A stretch of 36,080 bases of DNA, taken from contig JACRBV010000055.1 in NCBI GenBank assembly GCA_016213065.1, positions 1 through 36,080 of the forward strand. Reading direction: 5' to 3'. Origin of the DNA: Deltaproteobacteria bacterium (GTDB taxonomy: Bacteria; UBA10199; SPLOWO2-01-44-7). Of this stretch, positions 23,102 through 30,105 are shown one piece after another. Made by a program: the position numbers and the translations under genes. Under the pieces are notes generated by a model. That model did not search any database and had not been told where the DNA came from. It saw nothing but the letters and a program-made list of their open reading frames with translations. The first letter of the stretch is position 1. Every line of letters starts with the position of its first letter.

Positions 23102-23641
23102 CTACACAAGTTCATACGGCACATTGTTCTTTTTCTGTTCATATCGCGCAAAAACAAAAAGTAAATCGGATAAACGATTCACGTAACGAAGTGCTTCGGT
23201 GTTGGTATAAATTTTTGCTTCCATCAATCCAACAATTTTTCTTTCCACTCTGCGTGTAATCGTGCGCGCAATATCGAGAGAAGCCGAGCACGGAGTTCCG
23301 CCGGGCAACACAAAAGAGTGGGGCAAATCCAGTTGCGGTTCAAATTCTTTAATCCACACTTCCAACTGCTCCACATCTTTTGTGTTGATCGGTGTCATTT
23401 TCCATCTGGAATCCAATTTTGTTGAGGCAAGTTCGGCACCAAGTCTAAAAAGATCAGTCTGAATTTGTTTGAGAGGAGACGCTAATTGCGCCATGGGTTT
23501 TAGAGACCGCACCCATCCCACAAAAGAAACCAGTTCATCCAATGCACCGTAAACTTTCACGCGGGGATCTGTTTTGGAAACACGCTCGCCAGAAAGAAGC
23601 CCCGTTGTTCCTTTGTCACCGGTTTTTGTTACAACGCTCAT
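23102..23641 (-). CDS. Cob(I)alamin adenosyltransferase, PduO/MMAB type
   Basis: Transfers the adenosyl group of ATP to cob(I)alamin to make coenzyme B12. 179 residues from ATG 23641; an in-frame GTG eight codons upstream is less likely. Diagnostic segments are TKTGDKGTTGLLSGERVSKTD (ATP-binding N-terminus), KVYGALDELVSFVGWVRS near 30, SFVLPGGT near 108, the Arg-rich helix ARTITRRVERKI near 123 and YVNRLSDLLFVFARY near 150. It implies that the cell uses adenosylcobalamin enzymes, none of which lie in the window. Upstream, towards the TPR lipoprotein gene, is a long hairpin repeat. Confidence 0.94.
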   Translation of the reverse strand: MSVVTKTGDKGTTGLLSGERVSKTDPRVKVYGALDELVSFVGWVRSLKPMAQLASPLKQIQTDLFRLGAELASTKLDSRWKMTPINTKDVEQLEVWIKEFEPQLDLPHSFVLPGGTPCSASLDIARTITRRVERKIVGLMEAKIYTNTEALRYVNRLSDLLFVFARYEQKKNNVPYELV

Positions 23642-23667
23642 AAGAAAATCCAAAAAATTACACACAT

Positions 23668-23737
23668 GTCATCCCCGCGAAGGCGGGGATCCAGTTTTAT
23701 TTCAATGTTTCTGGATTCCTGCCTTCGCAGGAATGAC
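23668..23737. repeat. Inverted-repeat element with nested hairpins
   Basis: GTCATCCCCGCGAAG... (23668-23694) and its imperfect reverse complement (23711-23737) form 27-base arms. Each arm also folds on itself (CCCCGC/GCGGGG and CCTGC/GCAGG). This matches a widespread family of small bacterial intergenic elements with ends CTGGATTCC and GGAATGAC. It separates the TPR lipoprotein gene from the cobalamin adenosyltransferase gene and may act as a terminator or attenuator. Confidence 0.8.
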
Positions 23738-23750
23738 AGAAAATGTTCAT

Positions 23751-24278
23751 TTAATAATAAACTCCCTCGGGTTGTTTTGGCGGAGTTGGTTCCGCCGTTT
23801 TTCCTTCTTTTGCATCTTTAATTGTCACGCGCAGTTCCTCAATCTTGGTTTTCCAATTCTCTTGCTCCGCCAAAAAATTTTCTGCTCGATCCAGAATACT
23901 CAGTGCATCATCGTAATTTCCGCGTTGATACAGCGATTGCGACAAATAAAAATAAGCGATACCGTTTTCATAATCTACATTGATCGCCTCTTGAAAAGTT
24001 TGCACCGCTTTATCGAACTCGCCTTTTTCCAAATAACTTTGCCCGATCTGCACAAGTCTTTGTGACGCTTCCCGTCTTGGACTCAATGTTTTTTCCGCTT
24101 CGGGAGAGGGACTTTCAGGAATTTTTTCAACGGTTTTTGGTTTGGACGGCGGCAATTTTTTTGCGGGTTCTTTGGCGCATCCGCTAAAAATTAAAACAGA
24201 CAAACAAAATATCAGTGAACACAAGGAACGGTTTCTTCGGTTCCCTTTATAAAATATTCGGTAAACGGTTTTGGACAT
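23751..24278 (-). CDS. TPR-repeat lipoprotein
   Basis: 175 residues from ATG 24278. The N-terminus is a lipoprotein signal: a basic GNRRNR region, the hydrophobic LCSLIFCLSVLIF, and lipobox FSGC with Cys34. A Pro/Lys/Glu-rich linker follows (~40-65). Two tetratricopeptide units come next: about residues 74-107 (LVQIGQSYLEKGEFDKAVQTFQEAI) and 108-141 (AYFYLSQSLYQRGNYDDALSILDRA), then a coiled-coil-like helix and a Pro-rich tail. The start overlaps the end of the PBP1 gene by 67 bases. A TTG near 24219 would remove the overlap but also the basic region. The position suggests a scaffold for the murein synthase, which is inference (compare the LpoA role in E. coli). Confidence 0.84.
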   Translation of the reverse strand: MSKTVYRIFYKGNRRNRSLCSLIFCLSVLIFSGCAKEPAKKLPPSKPKTVEKIPESPSPEAEKTLSPRREASQRLVQIGQSYLEKGEFDKAVQTFQEAINVDYENGIAYFYLSQSLYQRGNYDDALSILDRAENFLAEQENWKTKIEELRVTIKDAKEGKTAEPTPPKQPEGVYY

Positions 24279-26512
24279 TGCGGACCTGTCTTTACTTGAA
24301 CAATCTCTTTGGGGAAAGTGAAATCTTGCAGAGAATTTCCGACAACTTTCTTCATAAAGGCAACCCAAATGGGCAGACCTGCTTTGGCTCCGCTCATCTG
24401 AATCGGAGTGTTGTCGTCGAAACCAATCCAGACAAGTCCCAGAACCTGCGGCGTGAAACCCACAAACCACGCATCACGGTAATTGGAAGTGGTTCCGGTT
24501 TTTCCGGCGGCAATCCCCGTGAATCCAAGATTGCGCGCGCTAGCCGCCGTGCCTCTTTCAAAAACGCCCTTCATCAGACTGTCGACAAGAGCTACGGGAG
24601 CTTCGTTAAACACCCGTTTCATCTTCAAAGTTTTCTTTTCCAAAACATCTCCCTGCGTCGTCATGATATTAATGACCGCCGAAGGATCTGGTTTGACGCC
24701 CAAATTGGGGAAAATGGTGTAAGCCATCGCCATTTCCAGAGGACTCACCTCAAAACTTCCGAGCGCCAAAGACGGGACCGGATCGAGAGGACTTGTGATT
24801 CCCGCGTCGCGTGCCGTCTGCACCACTTTATCCAGACCAACATCCAAAGCCAACTTGGCTGTGGCAATGTTGTAGCTGTTTTCCAGCGCTGTACGAAGAG
24901 TCACATCCCCGTGTTGTTGATGATCGTAATTTTCCGGACTCCAAGGACCTTGCACCGTGTCAATCGTAAAATTTCTGTCTGGAATGAGTGTGATATTGGT
25001 GAATTTTTTTAAAGAGCGGTCGGGATCAAGCGCCGTCAAATAAACAAACGGTTTGAAGGTACTGCCGGGCTGGCGCATAGCCTGCGTGCATCGGTTAAAC
25101 TGACTGGTGTTGTAATTTTTTCCACCAACCATCGCTCGCACATAACCGTTTTGCGGCGACACAACGACAACACATCCTTGCAATCCCCCTTCATGATCTT
25201 TCGGAAGAAGCGCCGCGTTCTTTTTTTCCAAATCAGACAGACCTTGTGTCAGGGCTTCGTCTCCGGCAAGTTGCATCGTCATATCAAGAGTTGTAAAAAT
25301 TTTGAGTCCCTCTTTCTGCAAAATATCCTGAGGATATAAATCGGCGATTTGATTTTTTAAAAAATCAATGAAATAGGGAGCCACGATCGGTCTGACTTTG
25401 GGTTTGGGCGTCACAATCTCTTCGACAATTGCTTTTTTGTACGCTTCTTCCGTGATGATATCCGCCTCTCTCATTTTTTTGAGAATGAGATTGCGTCGGT
25501 CCTGTGCCCTCTCCTTGTTTCTCAACGGAGAATATTCGGAAGGATTGCGAATCATGCCTGCCAACATGGCCGATTCACTTAAGGTGAGTTGATGAATATC
25601 CTTGGCAAAATAATGTTTGGCCGCTTCGGCAACGCCGGTAACACTGGAAGGACCGCGTTGTCCCAAATAAATTTCATTGAGATATGCTTCAAGAATTTCA
25701 GCTTTGGTATGTTTTTTTTCAAGAATCAACGCCATCAGCGCTTCATCAATTTTGCGACGTATTGATTTTTTGGCGGTGAGGAAAAAATTTTTCACCAACT
25801 GTTGTGTAAGAGTTGATCCTCCCTGAGCCAGTTTGAAAGAGAGGAGATCCGCCGCGGCGGCCCGTATAATACCTACTGGATCAATGCCGTGATGTTTGAA
25901 AAACCGTTCATCTTCAATAGTGATAATCGCTTCCAAAAGATATTGGGGACATTCTTTTAAAGTGATGAGGGTTCGATCCTCCATTTTTTCGTCAAATAAA
26001 GTTGCAATCTCTTCGGGTTCAAGACGCACAAGCGGCAAATCTTCGTTTGATTCCAGATCAACCATCCGCTGAATGGCGCCCTGAAGCAGTTCAAGACGAA
26101 CCGGATAACCGGCGAATTTTTCCAGTGGATAGGCAAAGTCGTGGAGATAAATATCGATGTGATCCTTTGCGGTGACAAAATCTCCCGGGCCCTTGAGCGT
26201 TTGCGATACTTCGCGATAACCCAAACGTTCCAGCTTTCCGTTCAGATTTCGTTTTGTGATATCAACACCCGGATAAAGATATTCACTGTCGGCATAAACT
26301 CGGGAAGGAATATTCCATTTCTGCGCCACATTAAATTTTGTTTCGACTATTTTTTCGAGTTGCTGGATACGAATGAAAGCCGCCAGACTGATCAGAGCTA
26401 AAACAATCAGCATCCAAAAAAAATAGCGCACAAAACGGCGTTTCTTCTTTTTTTGTTTCTTCACGGGATGAAACCGTTTCCGCAAATCTTCTTTTTGTAA
26501 ACGTCTTGGCAT
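24212..26512 (-). CDS. Bifunctional penicillin-binding protein 1B-like (transglycosylase/transpeptidase)
   Basis: Class A PBP, 766 residues, which polymerises and cross-links peptidoglycan at the inner membrane. A basic N-terminus is followed by one membrane anchor (~28-46). Residues 65-120 resemble the UB2H domain of PBP1B (IPSRVYADSEYLYPG). The GT51 domain has catalytic Glu200 in IEDERFFKHHGID and GGSTLTQQLVKN near 231. The transpeptidase has Ser484-x-x-Lys487 (STFK), SYN at 546-548 and KTG at 671-673, all intact. FDDNTP near 698 closes the domain. It lies downstream of gshB across an A-rich heptamer repeat and overlaps the TPR lipoprotein gene. Assigned to the PBP1B rather than the PBP1A group because of the UB2H-like part. 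Confidence 0.95.
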   Translation of the reverse strand: MPRRLQKEDLRKRFHPVKKQKKKKRRFVRYFFWMLIVLALISLAAFIRIQQLEKIVETKFNVAQKWNIPSRVYADSEYLYPGVDITKRNLNGKLERLGYREVSQTLKGPGDFVTAKDHIDIYLHDFAYPLEKFAGYPVRLELLQGAIQRMVDLESNEDLPLVRLEPEEIATLFDEKMEDRTLITLKECPQYLLEAIITIEDERFFKHHGIDPVGIIRAAAADLLSFKLAQGGSTLTQQLVKNFFLTAKKSIRRKIDEALMALILEKKHTKAEILEAYLNEIYLGQRGPSSVTGVAEAAKHYFAKDIHQLTLSESAMLAGMIRNPSEYSPLRNKERAQDRRNLILKKMREADIITEEAYKKAIVEEIVTPKPKVRPIVAPYFIDFLKNQIADLYPQDILQKEGLKIFTTLDMTMQLAGDEALTQGLSDLEKKNAALLPKDHEGGLQGCVVVVSPQNGYVRAMVGGKNYNTSQFNRCTQAMRQPGSTFKPFVYLTALDPDRSLKKFTNITLIPDRNFTIDTVQGPWSPENYDHQQHGDVTLRTALENSYNIATAKLALDVGLDKVVQTARDAGITSPLDPVPSLALGSFEVSPLEMAMAYTIFPNLGVKPDPSAVINIMTTQGDVLEKKTLKMKRVFNEAPVALVDSLMKGVFERGTAASARNLGFTGIAAGKTGTTSNYRDAWFVGFTPQVLGLVWIGFDDNTPIQMSGAKAGLPIWVAFMKKVVGNSLQDFTFPKEIVQVKTGPQCPKPFTEYFIKGTEETVPCVH

Positions 26513-26514
26513 AA

Positions 26515-26588
26515 GAAAAAATCAAAAACCAAAAATCAAAAACACAAATCAAAAACCAAAAACACAAATCAAAAACCAAAAATAAAAG
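26515..26588 (-). repeat. A-rich heptamer-based tandem repeat
   Basis: Built from CAAAAAC and CAAAAAT units. It includes an exact 20-base tandem duplication (26541-26560 and 26561-26580). It fills the gap between gshB and the PBP1 gene, the likely place of the PBP1 leader. The same unit occurs inside gshB at 26999-27026. Confidence 0.8.
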
Positions 26589-26597
26589 TCACATAAT

Positions 26598-27551
26598 TTA
26601 AAGCCACCTCAATATATCATCTATAATCCTGCGTTCCAGATTTGTTCCATAAACCGCATTGCCTTGTTGTACACCAGCGGGACTCGTCACATTGATTTCT
26701 GTAAGATAGGGGCGGATGACATCGAGCCCCACAATATAAAGGCCCTCTTTTTTTGCCCAAGACCCAACTGTTTCCGCAATTTTTTTCTCGCGCATTTCCA
26801 ACGGAAAGGGAAGCAGTTGACCTCCCGCCGCGGTGTTGGCCAAAAAATTTCCGGGTTTGGGTTTGCGAATAAAATGTGTCAGAATTTTTCCGTTCCATAA
26901 AACAATTCTCTGATCTCCCACAGAAATTTGCGGCAGGAATTCTTGACACACCACCATAAAACGCCCATCCCCCGTCATCTCTTTCAGAATTTCCCCAAAT
27001 TTTTGATTTTTGATTTTTGATTTTTGAATTTTAATGACCCCGCGTCCGCTCCCGTCACTTAAAGGTTTAACGACGACTCCCTTTTTTTGTTTTTCTGCGA
27101 ACGTAACAATCTGATCGACATTGGAACTGACAAGCGTTTTGGGACTGAAAGAAAAAGAAAGCGCGGAGAGTTTTTCATTGAAACGCAAAATGGCGGAGGG
27201 TTTGTTGACCATCAACACCTCTCCTTCCACCTTCATCAAAAGATACAAATGATGAAGATAATACATATCAACCGGTGGATCTTTGCGCAGAAAAAGAACA
27301 TCGAATTTTTTAAGTGGAAGTTTTTTTTGACCAATCACAGAAAAGAAATCCGGAATTTTTCCTGTCAATTCAATTTCTATAAATGTTCCCCAAAGTTCAT
27401 TCTGCTTCATGAAAAGATCTTTTGGCTGACAAACCAGAAAATCATGACCCAATCTTTGAACCTCTTTCATATAACAAAGAGTATTGTCCATGAGCGGTTT
27501 GAAATTGGTGAGAGGATCGGCGATAAAACCGAAAAGTCGTTTTTTGGGCAT
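26598..27551 (-). CDS. gshB: Glutathione synthetase
   Basis: Joins gamma-glutamylcysteine and glycine with ATP. 317 residues, normal length. Family marks are FIADPLTNFKPLMDNT at the N-terminus, FLRKDPPVD near 87, NKPSAILRFNEKL near 116, the ATP-grasp lysine in VVKPLSDGSGRG near 160, GDQRI near 210, GNFLANTAAGG near 234, and LDVIRPYLTEINVTSPAG near 276. In the ATP-grasp domain a short stretch just after the Gly-rich loop (KIQKSKIKNQKF) is encoded by the A/T heptamer repeat yet keeps the frame and approximate length. No gshA lies in the window. Confidence 0.95.
   Translation of the reverse strand: MPKKRLFGFIADPLTNFKPLMDNTLCYMKEVQRLGHDFLVCQPKDLFMKQNELWGTFIEIELTGKIPDFFSVIGQKKLPLKKFDVLFLRKDPPVDMYYLHHLYLLMKVEGEVLMVNKPSAILRFNEKLSALSFSFSPKTLVSSNVDQIVTFAEKQKKGVVVKPLSDGSGRGVIKIQKSKIKNQKFGEILKEMTGDGRFMVVCQEFLPQISVGDQRIVLWNGKILTHFIRKPKPGNFLANTAAGGQLLPFPLEMREKKIAETVGSWAKKEGLYIVGLDVIRPYLTEINVTSPAGVQQGNAVYGTNLERRIIDDILRWL
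26999..27026 (+). repeat. Heptamer repeat inside gshB
   Basis: ATTTTTG four times with an exact seven-base period. On the coding strand it is CAAAAAT, the unit seen at 26515-26588. Because seven is not a multiple of three, each added or lost unit would break the gshB frame. Confidence 0.85.
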
Positions 27552-27567
27552 GTCACTAAGTAACGTT

Positions 27568-28404
27568 TTATTTTACGGTTTGCAAGATAGCGTTGCGGGC
27601 GGCCGCGGCAAAATCAACACCGTTGGAGGCAAAAATCACACTGCGGGAGAGATTGATCAACAATCCACCTCCGTCTGCATTCGTTCCGAACTTCACGGTG
27701 GTTTTCCAATCCCCCCCCTGCGCGCCAACGCCGGGCACCAAGAAAGGCAGATATGGCGCCGCTTTGCGGACAGACTGCAATTCTTCCGGACAGGTTGCCC
27801 CAACCACAAGTCCGCAATTATTATTTTTGTTCCATTGCCTTACCTGTTTTGCAACCTTCAGATAGAGCGGTTCGCCGTCTATTTTGATATCCTGAAATTC
27901 TTTCGCCCCCGGATTGGAAGTGCGGCACAAAATAAAACACCCCTTCTCCGCGTAATTCAAAAACGGTTGAAGCGATTCTCTCCCCATATACGGATGGAGT
28001 GTGATGGCATCGGCCTTGATTTCTTCAAAAGCGGCTTTGGCGTAGGCGTCGTTGGTGTTGCCGATGTCTCCGCGTTTGGCATCCAGCAAAATCAAAACGT
28101 GTGGCGCTGTTTCCAAAATAAAGGCGACGGTTTTTTGAAGCGCCTCCAAACCTTTCACCCCTTCTGATTCATAAAACGCAATGTTCGGTTTGTAAGCGGC
28201 GACTAAATCGGATGTTTCTTCAATAATTTTCTGATTGAAGGAAAGCTGTGTTTCCCCTTTGGGGAGTTTTGCAACATCGCTATCAAGCCCCACACAAAGA
28301 AGCCGGCGCTTCTTCCAATTCTGATCAAGAATTTCCTGAAAATAACGTTTAGACACGCCCGCCGAAATACAGGAGCTGAAACGCTTTGTCAATTTCTCCA
28401 CCAT
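27568..28404 (-). CDS. pyrF: Orotidine 5'-phosphate decarboxylase, type 2
   Basis: Last step of UMP synthesis. From ATG 28404 it has 278 residues, the usual length of the long (type 2) group. The catalytic motif is LDAKRGDIGNT, giving the Asp-x-Lys-x-x-Asp tetrad. LLCVGLDSDVAKLP, AAYKPNIAFYESEG, TLHPYMGRESLQPF and PGVGAQGGDW (phosphate-binding loop) appear in the right order. The frame remains open to a TTG at 28512, adding 36 residues (SEFEGSASKRGALLEKPS and flanks) foreign to the family. I treat that part as non-coding, repeat-like sequence, though the ATG 28404 also lacks a clear ribosome-binding site. It heads the minus-strand run ending at cutA. Confidence 0.92.
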   Translation of the reverse strand: MVEKLTKRFSSCISAGVSKRYFQEILDQNWKKRRLLCVGLDSDVAKLPKGETQLSFNQKIIEETSDLVAAYKPNIAFYESEGVKGLEALQKTVAFILETAPHVLILLDAKRGDIGNTNDAYAKAAFEEIKADAITLHPYMGRESLQPFLNYAEKGCFILCRTSNPGAKEFQDIKIDGEPLYLKVAKQVRQWNKNNNCGLVVGATCPEELQSVRKAAPYLPFLVPGVGAQGGDWKTTVKFGTNADGGGLLINLSRSVIFASNGVDFAAAARNAILQTVK

Positions 28405-28513
28405 ATTTTTGAAAATAATATTGACAAGCGTTGACGGTTTCTCTAGAAGGGCGCCTCGTTTGGAGGCACTCCCTTCAAATTCGCTAGCGGAAGTGGCCTG
28501 ATTAAGCGTCAAG

Positions 28514-28556
28514 GTCTGGCTTAGCCAGACCGCGAAGCAAACTCGCAGAGTTTGCG
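28514..28556. repeat. Two adjacent perfect hairpins
   Basis: GGTCTGGC-TTA-GCCAGACC (28514-28532) and GCAAACTC-GCA-GAGTTTGC (28538-28556), each an 8-base stem with a 3-base loop. They lie between the divergent pyrF and EF-hand-like genes. They could be the core of a small repeat element or leader structures. No long T-run follows either one, so a classical terminator is not indicated. Confidence 0.6.
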
Positions 28557-28643
28557 GAGTCTAAAAAGAGCCCCCGAATTATCTAGCTTTTAAAAACCAA
28601 AGATTGCGAAAGCAATGAGGTTGTTCGTCAAAGGAGAATTATC

Positions 28644-29099
28644 ATGGAAAACACAGCATTGAAGAAGTTTTCACCAGAAGTAGCCGCACAAAGAGGATTT
28701 AAAAATTGGGCCGACAGAGATGGTGACGGCCTCATTTCAGAAGGAGATACTTTTGAAATTCCTTTCAAAGGAAATGGTCAGCGAGCAGTTCGAATGCTTG
28801 GAATACGTTATGACCAGACTCACGGACATCTTTTGGGAGAAGTTTTAGCAGTCGATTCTACCCAGCATGGCACGAACTATGCGTTCGTCACGACAGAGGG
28901 TTGTATGGCCTATGCAGAATTTTCCAGCGATCGAAACAAACCGGGATTTGGTTATTTCACCAGCATGCTTTTCGGAGACCAAGCGCGAGCCAAATTGTCA
29001 GCACTTCGTCTTTTGCAAAAACCGGCCACAGCATCAACAGTGACACCGGAAACTCCTGCTACAGAGAAAATTGCTTTGGACGTCAAAGTCAACAGCTAA
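28644..29099 (+). CDS. Orphan 151-residue protein with one EF-hand-like loop
   Basis: The start is certain, with AAAGGAG eight bases upstream. Residues 24-35 read DRDGDGLISEGD: Asp at positions 1, 3, 5 and 12 and Ser at 9 of a canonical 12-residue calcium loop, as in EF-hands and dockerins. The flanking sequence (RGFKNWA before, TFEIPF after) is not a full helix-loop-helix, so it may be a dockerin-like or isolated calcium loop. The middle (60-115) is beta-type, and the C-terminal 30 residues are Thr/Pro-rich and probably disordered. No signal peptide is visible. No family is recognised. It stands alone, divergent from pyrF. Confidence 0.72.
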   Translation: MENTALKKFSPEVAAQRGFKNWADRDGDGLISEGDTFEIPFKGNGQRAVRMLGIRYDQTHGHLLGEVLAVDSTQHGTNYAFVTTEGCMAYAEFSSDRNKPGFGYFTSMLFGDQARAKLSALRLLQKPATASTVTPETPATEKIALDVKVNS

Positions 29100-29122
29100 A
29101 CTTGTTTTTTATTTTCGAATCA

Positions 29123-29875
29123 TCAAATGGTTTTTCCGCAAATAATGCCGCCGGTTGCCGTGATTCTTGTAGAGCCGCCAGCATTAGCCTTGATTGTGAT
29201 CGATGCAGGGTTGGCGGCAAGAAGATTCAAAATGGCCTGAGCGGTGGTTAGGGCATTATTATTTCCGTCCACTAAGGAAATATCGGCCAGTGTCAGCCCA
29301 AGAGAAGAAAGCGTTTTCCCGGCATCGGTGCCGGAGACCGTAAAACGAAGTCTCACGCGGCGTGTTGTAGTCCCGTCTGTGAAAGTCAGTTCCGCACGAT
29401 AGGTTCCCGCATCGTGGAAACCATAAGCCAGATTGGTGAAAGTGAAACCGCTGTTGCACATCATAACCGTACCGCGGGTGTTTTGAATAATACTCATCGT
29501 GGTATCTGCGAATAAAACGGTTGAATTGGTGGTGCTGAAGGCGTTCGCATCACTCGGGTCCCATGTGCCCTGCTTTCCGCAGATAAAGGGATTATCGGCG
29601 TCGGAAGTAAATGTCTTTTCCATGAAAATAAAAGACGTGGCCACAGAAAGGGCATTCTTAAAAGTCGTAGTAGTAACATCAACGGAGTTATTGCAGACAC
29701 CAACGGTGGGAAAATCCAGAGATGTCAGGGCAACACCGCTTGTACTTGTTGCACTGGTTCCGGTTGTGGTGCCGGCTGTGGGGTCTCCCGCAGAACCGCA
29801 GTGATTAAATAAAACCGTTACAAAGGCCCCGCTCAAAAGAGAAACCAAAACTACAGGTATCTTTTTTCCCTTCAT
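29123..29875 (-). CDS. Thr/Ser-rich exported protein, probable lipoprotein
   Basis: 250 residues. The N-terminus has a basic start and the hydrophobic run PVVLVSLLSGAFVTVLF ending in NHCGSAGD. The Cys at about residue 26 could be lipidated, but the preceding Phe-Asn-His is not a normal lipobox, so it may instead be a secreted protein. A Gly/Thr/Ser linker (TAGTTTGTSATSTSG) follows. The rest is beta-rich, with a Cys-x-x-Gly near 100 (ICGKQGTWDPSD), GTYRAELTFTDGTTTRRVRLRFTV like an Ig-type strand pair near 160-180, and an Ala/Thr-rich end. GGGGGT precedes the ATG. It lies 24 bases after the 38-residue lipoprotein gene, probably in one transcript. The family is unknown. Confidence 0.76.
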   Translation of the reverse strand: MKGKKIPVVLVSLLSGAFVTVLFNHCGSAGDPTAGTTTGTSATSTSGVALTSLDFPTVGVCNNSVDVTTTTFKNALSVATSFIFMEKTFTSDADNPFICGKQGTWDPSDANAFSTTNSTVLFADTTMSIIQNTRGTVMMCNSGFTFTNLAYGFHDAGTYRAELTFTDGTTTRRVRLRFTVSGTDAGKTLSSLGLTLADISLVDGNNNALTTAQAILNLLAANPASITIKANAGGSTRITATGGIICGKTI

Positions 29876-29899
29876 GTTACACCCCCATGGTTAAAATGA

Positions 29900-30016
29900 T
29901 TATTTGGATTCTCCGGCTTTTTGCGGCATTGTTTGTCCGCCCGCGAGAGAACACCCGCTCCAAAAAACGCCGGAAAAAACCAGAAACAAAGCAAACAACA
30001 AAAATGTTTTTCTCAC
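29900..30016 (-). CDS. Tiny lipoprotein, 38 residues
   Basis: A short gene read directly. GTG 30016 is preceded by GGGGGA, followed by a clean signal: MRKTF, then the hydrophobic LLFALFLVFSGVF, then the lipobox WSGC with Cys22. The mature part is only 17 residues (CSLAGGQTMPQKAGESK), ending at TAA. Size and layout resemble entericidin-like or other minimal lipoproteins, without clear sequence similarity. A sigma-70-like promoter lies 40-65 bases upstream. The role is unknown. Existence is supported by ribosome-binding site, basic region, lipobox and promoter together. Confidence 0.68.
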   Translation of the reverse strand: MRKTFLLFALFLVFSGVFWSGCSLAGGQTMPQKAGESK

Positions 30017-30053
30017 GAATCCCCCTTTGCAGATTGACTGAAACAATGGACGC

Positions 30054-30081
30054 AATATAGAGAATCGGGGGTTGGTTGCAA
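30054..30081 (-). promoter_or_regulatory. Sigma-70-like promoter of the two lipoprotein genes
   Basis: Minus strand: TTGCAA, 16 bases, TATATT. Four of six and five of six matches to the consensus boxes. A start near 30047 gives a ~31-nt leader to the 38-residue lipoprotein gene. Confidence 0.45.
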
Positions 30082-30105
30082 TGAGAAAATCCTTCCCCTA
30101 AAAAA

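Noticed and set aside
24279-24470. Longer version of the TPR lipoprotein starting at 24470
   Set aside because: The extra 64 residues are antisense-like, lie within the penicillin-binding domain of the PBP1 gene in another frame, and would bury the lipoprotein signal.
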